Origin: Patiria pectinifera
Taxonomy: Eukaryota > Echinodermata > Asteroidea > Valvatida > Asterinidae
DNA: 64,000 nt
Assembly (NCBI GenBank): GCA_029964075.1
Contig: CM057136.1
Span: 14,992,381 to 15,056,380 of the forward strand
Direction: 5' to 3'
Of this stretch, positions 54,962 to 64,000 are shown in pieces. Below the pieces are notes generated by a model that was given only the letters and a program-made list of their open reading frames with translations, did not search any database and was not told where the DNA came from. The position numbers were made by a program, and so were the translations under genes. How positions within the stretch are numbered: the first letter of the stretch is position 1; each line of letters begins with the position of its first letter.

Positions 54962-55978
54962 ATGATTGATTTAAAAGCACTGTTGATCTCTTTAGTGGTA
55001 AAGCACTGCCTCTGTCAGTGTGTAAATTGGTTCACTCCCAGTTTTCACTTTGCAAACAACCGAGTCCTCCAGGGTCATGCATTTCAGATGAAGACTGCAT
55101 CTTCTGCTGTGATCTGTGGGAGGGACTGCTCTATGGACCCACAGTGTGCATCATTCAACTACCATGCAACAAGCAACATTTGTGAACTCAACAATCAAAC
55201 AAGAAGTGAAAGTCAACAGGCCTTTGTTGAGAAGCAAGGAAGTACCTACTTTGACAATAACTACGAAACTTCTTTCTTTTCGGCACCCTATGCTGAGAAG
55301 CACATAAATTGTCAGATGTTTTTGAGAGATGGTAATCATGGCAATGGTATCTACGCCATCTATCCTTCTGGTATGGCTGAGGGCTTGCAGGTCTACTGTG
55401 ACATGGAGACTGATGGAGGAGGCTGGATTGTCTTTCAGCGACGTCAAGATGGCTCTGTTGACTTCTACCGTAACTGGGCTGACTACCAATCTGGCTTTGG
55501 CGATCTATCTGGTGAGTTCTGGCTCGGAAATGAAGCTCTTCGCATCCTGACTGAGACTGGACAATGGCAGCTGAGAGTAGACCTTGGAGACTGGGAGGGC
55601 AACACAGCTTGGGCAGAGTACGGTGAGTTTGCTATCACTGGCCAGAATTACGCACTCCATGTTGGCGCGTACAGTGCCATGAGTACAGCAGGTGATGCAC
55701 TGCAACATCACAATACTTATCAATTCACAACAAGGGACAAGGACAATGATGCGAACTGGGACAACTGTGCACAGCGATATGAAGGTGCATGGTGGTTTAC
55801 AGCATGCTTCCGGCTTGGTACCCATCTGAATGGTAAACACAGGTATTTACCCTGCCAATCATGCAATATAGATGGCCTAGGTATACAGTGGTTTCCCTGG
55901 GAAGGACATGATCCATATTCCTTAAAACAAACTGAAATGAAAATACGGAAAGTCCAAAAAGTCAAATCATTAGAATGA
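54962..55978 (+). CDS. Secreted PAN/apple plus fibrinogen-domain lectin, intronless
   Basis: Single-exon ORF of 338 residues from ATG 54962. Residues 1-20 form a short hydrophobic, Cys-ending signal-like segment. About 20-105 is a PAN/apple-type module (ICGRDCSMDPQCASFNYHAT, then ICELNN). About 120-335 is a fibrinogen-related domain with all hallmarks: GIYAIYPSG, YCDMETDGGGWIVFQRRQDG, FWLGNEAL, the calcium loop DKDNDANWDNCA, and GAWWFTACFRLGTHLNGKH. Such proteins are typically secreted recognition lectins of innate immunity (ficolin/FREP type). The missing introns suggest an origin by retroposition or a lineage-specific intronless family. Function is inferred from domains only. Confidence 0.9.
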   Translation: MIDLKALLISLVVKHCLCQCVNWFTPSFHFANNRVLQGHAFQMKTASSAVICGRDCSMDPQCASFNYHATSNICELNNQTRSESQQAFVEKQGSTYFDNNYETSFFSAPYAEKHINCQMFLRDGNHGNGIYAIYPSGMAEGLQVYCDMETDGGGWIVFQRRQDGSVDFYRNWADYQSGFGDLSGEFWLGNEALRILTETGQWQLRVDLGDWEGNTAWAEYGEFAITGQNYALHVGAYSAMSTAGDALQHHNTYQFTTRDKDNDANWDNCAQRYEGAWWFTACFRLGTHLNGKHRYLPCQSCNIDGLGIQWFPWEGHDPYSLKQTEMKIRKVQKVKSLE

Positions 55979-56825
55979 TTGAAAACCGAAGTCTTTTTCA
56001 ACTCATACAAGTAGGGAAACACCATGAACTTTTTTGAAACAATGAACACAATCTCAAATGTCTAGCTAAGCTTATGCATTGAATTTGAGACACTTTTTTA
56101 ATAATGTGATGACAAAACTCACAAAGTAAGAATTCCCCAAATTAACCCTTTTGATCACTCTCAGTTCAAAGGCATGTGCCTCATCAGTGTTTTTATTGAT
56201 GACATTCAAAAGTCAGATACATTCACCAGTCACCAAAAATGATACTGAAAACTTTGAAACTAATTGCCTACATGTATTCCCTTTACGTTGGTGTGTTACC
56301 AAGGGAACCAACAGACATCCATACCTACAGGATATTGATTGTGGAGCACGTTTTTAATAAAATTGAAATTTATACATGTCCCTAAGGTAACACCCATTCT
56401 ATACTTCCATATACGTACAAGCTCAAAACCTTGCGCATGGCCAATCTTTCACTTGATTTCAATTTCATGGGAAACGAAGTTTCAATAAAGCTTGAATTGT
56501 AACCTAGCTTGCCAGTGCGACCAAGGCCAGTGAAAAATTACTGATGCTCGAGTGCTGCACTAGTTGTTATGCTGTGTTTGCCTACATGTATCTGATTGGG
56601 TAGTGACAATCAAGACAAATATCACACTGCCTGTAACGCAAGGTGATGGAATCGACCAGTAGAGACGCATAAATTCATTCCAGTGGTAGTTTTACTTGGA
56701 ATAAAAAACTATAAAAGACAATATTCAGACTGCAAGAGATCTGAAAATTGTAGCCTGGCCTAGGCCACATTTGCAACCAAGGATCACTATTTGTCTTTGA
56801 TGAGACATCTCCAACTAGACACAGG

Positions 56826-57827
56826 ATGACTATCTCCATCAAAGCACTGTTGATCTCTTTAGTGGCAAAACACTGCCTCTGTCAGTGTTTAAATTGGTTG
56901 ACTCCCAGTTTTTACTTTGCAAACAACCGAGTCCTCCAGGGTCATGCGTTTCAGATGAAGGCTGTATCTTCTGCTGTGATCTGTGGGAGGGACTGCTCTA
57001 TGGACCCACAGTGTGCATCATTCAACTATCATGCAACAAGCAAAATTTGTGAACTCAGCAATCAAACAAGGAGTGAAAGTCAACAGGCCTTTGTTGAGAA
57101 GCAAGGAAGTACCTACTTTGACAATAACTCTGAAACTTCTTTCTATTCGGTACCTGTTGCTGGGAAGTACCCCAGCTGCCAAAAGCTGTTGAGAGCTGGT
57201 ATGAGTGAGAGTGGTATCTACGCCATCTATCCTTCTGGCATGGCTAAGGGCTTACAGGTCTACTGTGACATGGAGACCGATGGATGAGGCTGGATCGTTT
57301 TTCAGCGACGTCAAGATGGCTCTGTTAACTTCTACCTTAACTGGGCTTACTACCAAGCGGGTTTTGGATATCTTTCTGGTGAGTTCTGGCTGGGCAATGA
57401 AGTCCTACGCGTCCTGACTGAGACTGGACAATGGCAACTTCGTGTTGACCTGGAGGACTGGGAGGGCAACACAGCTTGGGCAGAGTACGGTGAGTTTGCT
57501 ATCACTGGCCAGAATTACGCACTCCATGTTGGCTCGTACAATGAGTTGAGTACAGCAGGTGATGCACTGCAATATCACAATACTTATCAATTCTCAACGT
57601 GGGATAAAGACAATGATGCGTTCTTGTACAACTGTGCACAGGGATATGAAGGTGCATGGTGGTTTACAGCATGTTTCCTGCATGGTACCCATCTCAATGG
57701 TAAACACGGGTATTTAAGCTGCCAATCTTGCAATGTAGATGGCCTAGGTATACAATGGCTTCCCTGGGTGGGACACAATCCATATTCCTTGGCAAAAAGT
57801 GAAATGAAAATGCGGAACGTCCCATAA
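56826..57827 (+). pseudogene. Second fibrinogen-domain lectin copy, broken by one TGA
   Basis: Homologous to the neighbour over its whole length, 333 codons from ATG 56826 to TAA near 57827. One in-frame TGA stands at 57285-57287 where the intact copy has GGA (DGGGW becomes DG-stop-GW), a single-base change. No frameshift is seen before or after. As read, it would give a 153-residue protein with the PAN module and only the start of the fibrinogen domain. Further changes at conserved sites (NWADY to NWAYY, GDLS to GYLS, DANWDNCA to DAFLYNCA) fit relaxed selection. A sequencing error, a polymorphic null allele, or a truncated secreted PAN protein are the alternatives. Confidence 0.8.
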
Positions 57828-59168
57828 GTCGACTCATTAGGATGACTGAAAACACAAACCACAAGATGATCTCTTTCAACTCATACCAATACAGCAAAAT
57901 ACTCTATCGAAACAATTTAGAGTTTACACTCCCACTGTATCATGGTGTCTCCTTTTTAATTTTTCAGTCTATAGTAAATATGAGTATGTACACAAACAGT
58001 ACCAATACAAAGCATCAATCACAACCGATGATGACAAAAAAAAACAAAACAAAACTTGTGCTGCATAGGAATGAGAAAACATTGAATTTTTAAGTACAAC
58101 AAACATACATGTACATGTTGTACATTTTTATGTGAACACATCAAGGCAGCCCTGATGGATCAGAACATTTTCATAACAGAAAAATTATGAAACATAAACA
58201 AATTGTATCCATTAAATACATGTAGTTGGTTTTTAAATTTATGTCTGGGGGATAACCGCTGTACATGGATGCATGCATTTCACCTGCTAAATGAACAAAT
58301 TATTTACAGCTATATGAACGAGTTATTTTCATTGGATAAAGTTGTAGGGCGAGTCTTGATGTACATACAGTACATGTAATGTGGGTGAATTAGCACCAAG
58401 TTCAATGTATTTGTGATTGGATAATGAAGTTTGCGCTAATATCTTGTTTTATTGATGTGCACAAAATTGTAATGTAATTGGACTCATGATTTGGGAGAAG
58501 AAAAAAATAAGGACAGATTTTTGCGTGATGAGTGCTGTCTATTAGTTCAAAGATATTGCTTTGAGGATTTCTGTTACTGCCTGTATACATGTATGCCTCG
58601 GTGATTAAGTACATGTTTATATAGGATCAAATACAAATTGTTCAAATTTATGAAAGTTCATTTTTAAAAACTGTCAGTAGCTTTTCAAAACTCTGTCAAT
58701 CATTAAGAACAGTGGCGTAACTAGGGTTAAACTTCTTGGGGGCACCTGGGGTGCATACACTTTTCAAGTTGGGGGGGGGGGGAGAGAATCAAGGCAAATG
58801 ATATGTATCTTTTATAAAATTCAAGATTTTAAACAGGCAAATTAATTTCATCAGTAAAATTTCAGCATTTCCTTGAATGGTTATCCTATTTTGCATGTTT
58901 GGAAGAAATAGAAATATGTGAATACCAACATTTTTGAACAACATGTGGAACAGTGAATTAGCTATAGGCTGTCATGAATCTAAAAAAACAAAAAAACATT
59001 AGGTTAGAAATTAATTAAACCTGTAATAAAAAAGTTATAATTGGCCATTGAAATTATAAACTATAGTTAAACTCAATAATTTGATGTGATGTTTTGTGGA
59101 CCATATCTGGAGTAAAATGTCAAAGTGTGTTTGGTGAATATACTGAAAATTTTGTGATTAGTTAAAAC

Positions 59169-59303
59169 CAGGCATGCAACTTGGAAGTAGCCAAAAAACC
59201 CGAGAGCTTTAATTTGAATAGTGTTTCAATTTTAATGGCATACATGTAAGTGTGACGTAAAAAACAAGGAAATCAGCTGATCCGAGGGAAAGTTGCATGC
59301 CTG
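59169..59303. mobile_element. 135-bp MITE with 6-bp target duplication
   Basis: The left CAGGCATGCAACTT and right AAGTTGCATGCCTG are perfect 14-bp inverted ends. TAAAAC at 59163-59168 is repeated exactly at 59304-59309. The CAGG-type terminus is hAT-like, but hAT elements make 8-bp duplications; 6 bp is unusual. Confidence 0.7.
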
Positions 59304-60234
59304 TAAAACATAGAGCTACATGTACACGTAGGACTTGGTTAGAAGTACATGAGGTGTATAAAAAAAACTGGCTACCTTTATCGGCATCAGGCTAATTGGA
59401 AAATCATACAGTATTTTGAGTCAACTAAATATTACAAAACTTTTAATTTATTGATCCAATGATGATCAATTATTTACTTTGGTTTGATGAAAATTTGAAT
59501 GAATACATACAATAAAAAAAGCTTTAACTTTGTCCAAGACTTTGATGAGCCACAAAAATAAAATTATTTCTATTCCGTAAAGAAAAGTGTGCAGAATTAA
59601 AAAGGATAGAAAGGAAAATCATGTTGGTTTTGAATTTTCCAGCAATGATCAGAGTATGATTTCTCAATTAAATTGTCTCGATTAGGATGGAGCAAGTCAG
59701 GTATTGTATATTGATTATTTTAAACTGGTATTTTGTATCATTGCTGCGTGATCTGTGAAAATTTTCTGTGTTTGACCATTGTACAATCTAGTTTTAAGTA
59801 ACCATCATAAGGCAAAGTAAAAAAAAAAAAGTTTCACGTCTCAACTTTTGGAAAGGAGGCAGCCCTCATTCTTTCTCAAGATGGTGGATTTTCCAAGATG
59901 GCAGATAGCTGGGTCCATTTTCTCTACTCATATATTTGCTGAAAGTGATACTTTTGAATTTGCCTACATAGCAATTTTGCTGAAAATAAAAAGACAAAAT
60001 ATAAAAGACAAAATAAATACTGTGACTGTATGATTTTAAAAATGAGCGCGAGCGAGAAAATGGAAGCAGGTGCACGGGGACGAGAAACTGGTTTTTCTTT
60101 ACTAGGCCTAAACTGATATATTTTTAAAAAATTGTTTTCATTGTCCCTTGTTGTAAATTGGTGTTTAATACAGTTTATCTCTGTAAAATTATCAGTTACA
60201 AATGTACATGTAGATCTCTTTGTAATGCTCACTA

Positions 60235-60851
60235 CAGGGCGAGTCAAAAAGAAAGTGACCTTGATCAATTTTTTTCCCCTTAAAAACCAATCAAATTTGA
60301 TACACCATTGAAGCATGTAAATGTACCAAATGAGCAGGTTCTTCCACTCGTGTGTAAAAAAACATTACTGAATTGATCCATGCTGTCAGATGTCTTGCAT
60401 GTTTTACTAAAATTACTAAAAGAACCCCTTTTTAAAGCTGTTCATGGAATACTAAATGCTTTGAAGTATAACCAGAGATTATACACATGTACATGTACAC
60501 AGGCATTCAAACTACAAATTTAGATTTTAATAATTTGAGTCAATACTGCACATTATTTTTACTGTGAGATTTGGTGTTTTGGATTGAGGAACAAATCTAG
60601 TCTTTTTCTGAAATGATAATGGTTGATTTTTATTTGACTGTTTTCCTTTGCAAGTTTTTGTTCATTCATGAGGACTTGGAGGTACATGTACATGTAGGAA
60701 AACATCCACGTTTCTTTGTATTTTAAGGGCATTCATTATATACTATATTGGTAAATATAGTATTCCTATGTTAATTTTATTAAATGGAGCGCGCCACACA
60801 CTTTAAAATATTTTTTTTATAAATCTGTCACTTTCTTTTTGACGCACCCCG
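60235..60851. mobile_element. Tc1/mariner-like MITE (copy D1)
   Basis: TA at 60233-60234 and 60852-60853. The left end is CAGGGCGAGTCAAAAAGAAAGTGACC; the right end is its imperfect inverse, GTCACTTTCTTTTTGACGCACCCCG. 617 bp with no coding capacity; the decayed copy D2 lies at 19199-19720. Confidence 0.75.
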
Positions 60852-61639
60852 TATGATCTGGTTTTATGGGATGGGTTTTAATTGAAAATTTTGTTTCGAA
60901 ACACATTCAAATACAAACAGTTTTAACTCATTTAAAAAAAGTCAATATTTAACCGAGTTATTTTCCACAAGCAACTTGTTTTGCTTCAAAACACAAAAGC
61001 AAACGATTCATGTTCATCTAGTCTAATGGGATTTTTATCATTTAAAAAAAAAAAAAAATCAATGATGGATCCAGCTTTAAATAAAAACAGACTTCAATTG
61101 ACATAGTTTTACGATTTAAAAAAAGGAAAACAAAGACAATAAGTATCTTTGTTAAAAAGAGAATTTTTCAAGGGTTTTGTTGACAAAAAGTGATACGAAC
61201 TTGTCTGGATCCATCAATGATCTAATAAAAGAACAATGTATAATTAATTAATTTAATTGTTTGACATGTTTGATGTTAGAAATAGTTATAAAATTAAAAA
61301 GCAGATTCTCAAAACTGATAAGTGATATGCAAAGGCATGCTACATTTGTCACAATGTCAGACTGGTTCCAGAATGATGTGGCAAGTTCTACACCAAGTTT
61401 CATAGATTCATACTGTTTGTTTCAACAAAGACATTCAAAAATAGTTGTAAAAGTGGGTGAATTATTTCTATATTGAAGCAAACAAACAAACATGATTGGA
61501 AAAAATTCCATATGAATCATCGACATCACTGATTTTTCCTGCAATGACTTATCAGCCATCAGAAAGCGATAACATGTCCTTGAAAAAGTCAAATTTATAG
61601 CAGGGAAAATATACATTTACTGAGAAAACACCTGGACTA

Positions 61640-61850
61640 ACATCACACCAACTTAGAGAGAGGACAATGAGAAGAAATTACAGTTTTAGAGGTGGGAGGA
61701 AAAGCCCAGAAGATGTTTTGGGGAAAACCCATGGAATCAGGTAGGGACTGAAAGTACGTACCGCTACACCAACCTGACTCCCCTGGGTTGTACAAGCACA
61801 GGGTGTTTCCTACCTCCATGGTGTCAAGTGATGTAAGCCTATGGAACTTG
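61640..61850 (-). repeat. SINE body, inverse copy of the 34237-34500 repeat
   Basis: On the minus strand it contains TTTCAGTCCCTACCTGATTC, GGTTTTCCCCAAAACATCTT and a TACTTTCAGTCCC junction shared with the SINE in USO1 intron 8. The tRNA-like head here is altered (GTAGCGGTACGTAC). Confidence 0.55.
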
Positions 61851-62005
61851 TTCTTTCCACGTGATTTATGTTTTATCAAGAATCAACTTCAAAACAGCAT
61901 GGGCATGATGGGGAATGTTCAGGAATACAAATTGAATTACTGATGAGTGTGTTGAATAAAGCGGGACAATGTTGAACCATGCAACCCGGTAAATTTGGCT
62001 TCATC

Positions 62006-62359
62006 TCATGCCTGATTTAAATTCATTTCAATTTCATTTGACAAATTGACCCTACCCTCCCCATCCAACCCCACCCCACCCCCAGCATCATCCTCGTCCA
62101 TCCCCTTCTCCACAGCCTCATCCCATCCCATCCCCAACCTCCCATATTTAACCAAATTGAATGGGTACGCTATAGGCGTAGCGTATGGCCTACACAGAAT
62201 GTCACCTTTTGTGTGTACAGCATCCGGGTTTTCTTCAACGAGTTGGACAATTTCATCGTACCCGTGGTAATTGTGGATTGCGTCTGCAAGTGACACCTTC
62301 TTCCGCTCACTCACATCTGCAAAATTAGCGTACGGGTTGCCGATCGGAGGTAGGTCCAT
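62006..62359 (-). CDS. Small uncharacterised protein (117 residues), minus strand
   Basis: ORF from ATG 62359 down to 62006. The first 55 residues (starting MDLPPIGNPYANFADVSERK, later LADAIHNYHGYDEIVQLVEE) have the mixed, soluble, helical composition of a real protein. The last 60 become Gly/Asp-rich and include a stretch encoded by a palindromic sequence. An exon end at the AAAAG|GTGACA near 62218 is therefore possible, with the rest intronic. The start lies next to the GC-rich segment shared with the plus-strand candidate. I do not recognise the family. Confidence 0.45.
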   Translation of the reverse strand: MDLPPIGNPYANFADVSERKKVSLADAIHNYHGYDEIVQLVEENPDAVHTKGDILCRPYATPIAYPFNLVKYGRLGMGWDEAVEKGMDEDDAGGGVGLDGEGRVNLSNEIEMNLNQA

Positions 62360-62399
62360 ATTTGATTTCAAAGACAAGACTGAAACGTGCGTTTGGCAT

Positions 62400-62560
62400 G
62401 TTTGGCCAATATTATTAACTCTCAGTCATGGGCGCAGCCATGTTTGTTTGGGGTAAAGCTTGTCATCGATTTTGCGGTGATTTGATTGGCTGATTCCTCG
62501 ATTAGCGCAGCACGTCGGCGCGCGCGGCGGCCGTAGGGCGCGGATGCATTCATTAACGAT
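62400..62560. promoter_or_regulatory. GC-rich presumed bidirectional promoter
   Basis: A local CpG-rich segment (GCGCGCGGCGGCCG around 62519-62533) in otherwise AT-rich DNA, lying between the minus-strand start at 62359 and a plus-strand ATG at 62544/62559. ATGGTGGCGC here resembles a YY1-type start-site motif. Divergent promoter function is inference. Confidence 0.4.
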
Positions 62561-62684
62561 GGTGGCGCTCGCCAATTTGCTGGGGCAGTCCTTTTTTGTA
62601 CGTCCGGGTGCTGCTGCATGCTGCATGTTTGTGAAAATCAAAACCTTTACTAATATTTGACTTTACGCATTTTGATCTTAACAG

Positions 62685-62805
62685 AATAAGGATATCTTCA
62701 GTGGAGCAGCTCTCAGAAAGGTTTGTTAACGAAGTATACTCGCAAGGAACTGGGCAAATGCTGGGTGATGAAGACACAGCAGTCAGCATGCAACATGAAC
62801 AATAA
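62685..62805 (+). CDS. Probable last exon of a small plus-strand gene
   Basis: After a clean acceptor (CTTAACAG at 62684) an open frame reads SSVEQLSERFVNEVYSQGTG, continues QMLGDEDTAVSMQHEQ and stops at TAA 62803-62805, overlapping an AATAAA. The composition looks coding. A first exon with ATG at 62544 or 62559 (MHSLTMVALANLLGQ) is likely, but the frame joins only if a weak donor (CA|GTCCTT near 62589) is used; the stronger GTACGT donor at 62598 leads to a different frame ending after 14 more residues. Family not recognised. Confidence 0.35.
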
Positions 62806-63016
62806 AAATTGGACCAGCTACTTCATTCACTACCAGCATAGTCTATTGTAGGCATGTGGGCTCTGCCTCTGTCATGTCTGTACCATGGAGGTAGAATTAG
62901 ATCTATGGTAGTTTGGTACATATAATTCTACCTCCGTAGATGTACTGTACTTATACATGTCATGCAACAGCATGTGAGTTTTTGTGTAACTTGACGCAAT
63001 GGTTCAATGTACTTTG

Positions 63017-63896
63017 GACACGTCTAGCTCTACTGAGTGGAGCGTTGAATTTACAGTACCCCTCCGCCAAACGCTCCCACCGATTTATTACTTTGGTAGC
63101 ACTTTACAGTCGTCATTCATGCGGGTTTGCATTTTTTGCCATGCCAAGGAGGACAAAAAAAAAAAAATAAAGAAAAGAATACATAAGACCCCTCAAATTG
63201 TTTCAAACAACCGGTATTTTTGAAAAAGAACAAAGTTACCTCTTTTATGGTTATTCACTCCTCTACTCTAACCCAGCCCTTTCCTTAATTTCTATCTATC
63301 ACTCAGTAGCTCACTTCCTCAGATTCGAACCTCGGACGCTCTTGATACACGAAGTCTTCTCACCGCTAGGCCGCGCGATCGCTGTTGCAATGATCAATCA
63401 GTATCCATTGAAATAAACTAAATATTCATGAGAAAATAAATATTCATAATGACGTGTTGCACTATCATTGGCGGCTCATGCGGCGTCTCATCTGCGAATG
63501 GTTATCGATGTCATGCGTATAAAACCGCTGTTCCAGACACTTCAATCAGTTTTGACCGGCTGCTTCAACTCAGATCTGCACTACATGTGCATGCGATGTT
63601 TGGCGGCAGGTAAGTGGTGTCCGGTTGGCAGAATTTACCTCGCAGACACATTTATTTGTGATGTGTAAGTTCAGACTATTTTGTTCAATGTCATGAATGT
63701 GTGGATCTATCTAGGGTTACTGTCTTCCTCATTTGTATTTTCTTTATCAGTTTTTTTGGGCCTTGTCCTCGCGAGGGCATGCACACAAAAAAATTCCTTC
63801 CTCCATGGTGCTACCAAAGTATGGCAAATCGGTGGAGCGTTTGTATGGAGGGGTACCCGTAATTCAACGCTCCACTCAGTAGAGCTAGGACACGTC
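63017..63896. repeat. Large inverted repeat, arms of about 90 bp 700 bp apart
   Basis: The left arm 63017-63108 and right arm 63808-63896 are inverted copies at roughly 85% identity (TAGCTCTACTGAGTGGAGCG, GTACCCCTCC, AAACGCTCC.ACCGATTT, ACTTTGGTAGCAC). This is either a foldback element of about 880 bp or two copies of one repeat in opposite orientation. A tRNA-like segment lies between. The rest of 62806-64000 holds no supported gene; GAG|GTAAGT-like donors exist near 63609 only. Confidence 0.65.
63311..63383 (-). repeat. tRNA-like sequence (SINE head)
   Basis: The minus strand reads CGCGGCCTAGCGGTGAGAAG (A-box-like) and about 35 bases later GAGGTTCGAATCTGAG (good B box). The stems do not form a proper cloverleaf, so a tRNA-derived SINE head is more likely than a tRNA gene. 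Confidence 0.45.
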
Positions 63897-64000
63897 ATGC
63901 CTCTGTCTTAAGACATGTTGACAGCTACTGCATCATGCATGCATGCTTCAATCATGTCAATATTGTCATGATTGTGTTAGTTCATAGTTGTACACTTGAT

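Larger units (their letters stand above)
54358..57890 (+). repeat. Tandem duplication of about 1.73 kb carrying the lectin genes
   Basis: Unit 1 (about 54358-56087) and unit 2 (about 56088-57890) align along their upstream regions (GACAC..TTTTTAATAA; TTGGT..ATTGCCAAGGAAACCAACAG against TTACCAAGGGAACCAACAG; AATAAAA(C/T)TGAAAT), the coding regions and the start of the 3' UTR (TTTCAACTCATAC). Coding parts are closer than flanks. The shared upstream AATAAA (54597 and 56356) may be the poly(A) signal of the preceding unit, implying at least one more copy to the left. Confidence 0.75.
57891..62005. other. Gene-free AT-rich stretch with DNA transposon remnants
   Basis: No supported gene. TACATGTACATGTA-type motifs are frequent (58106, 60488, 60690). 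A solitary CAGTGGCG left terminus with a G run is at 58711-58785. Elements at 59169, 60235 and 61640 are listed separately. Confidence 0.5.

Noticed and set aside
57285..57287. Programmed stop-codon readthrough or selenocysteine at the TGA of the second lectin
   Set aside because: The stop is followed by GGC rather than the CTA-type readthrough context, the aligned residue is Gly in the neighbour, and I see no SECIS-like structure.

Overview
The window looks like nuclear DNA of a marine invertebrate animal. It has multi-exon genes with GT-AG introns, AT-rich introns full of short DNA transposons (MITEs), SINE-like repeats, and intronless PAN plus fibrinogen-domain lectin genes. An echinoderm, perhaps a sea star, is my best guess from the repeat style and lectin type. 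That assignment is inference; no marker gene in the window settles it.

Layout, left to right. (1) 1-2873: no supported gene. (2) 2874-8199 (+): family I inorganic pyrophosphatase, 12 coding exons, with mitochondrial and cytosolic start codons. (3) 11600-15106 (+): methionine sulfoxide reductase A, 4 exons, with a signal peptide and a C-terminal KDEL, so predicted to sit in the ER lumen. (4) 16144-24455 (+): a 1,233-residue Ser/Arg-rich, probably nuclear protein, 5 exons. (5) 28709-41329 (+): USO1/p115 vesicle tethering factor, 20 coding exons, 979 residues. (6) 43260-45936: a young, internally deleted Ty3/Gypsy-type retrotransposon on the minus strand, with two apparently identical 695-bp LTRs, a primer-binding site for tRNA-Phe and one fused ORF. 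(7) 52804-53062 (+): first coding exon of an SLC16-like transporter, followed by a 500-N gap. (8) 54358-57890: a tandem duplication carrying an intact intronless lectin gene and a copy broken by a single TGA. (9) 62.0-62.8 kb: two small divergent candidate genes across a GC-rich segment. (10) 63.0-63.9 kb: a large imperfect inverted repeat.

The genes look like an ordinary animal neighbourhood of unrelated housekeeping functions, with no operon or pathway linking them. The striking layer is the mobile DNA. Three sequence-unrelated MITE families are flanked by TTAA: family A with CCCTAAC termini and internal Pu/Py-skewed minisatellites, family B with six copies of about 0.5 kb and a central palindrome, and family C with AGCTATAGTCC termini. 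They fill introns and one 3' UTR. There are also PIF/Harbinger-like (TTA/TAA), Tc1/mariner-like (TA) and hAT-like elements; the hAT-like one has an expanded AAGTCC minisatellite core.

The strongest lead for new biology is the KDEL-tagged, secretory-pathway MsrA. After it come the TTAA element families and the tRNA-Phe-primed chimeric retroelement. All exon boundaries were read by eye from splice sites and reading frame. No alignment or database search was run.
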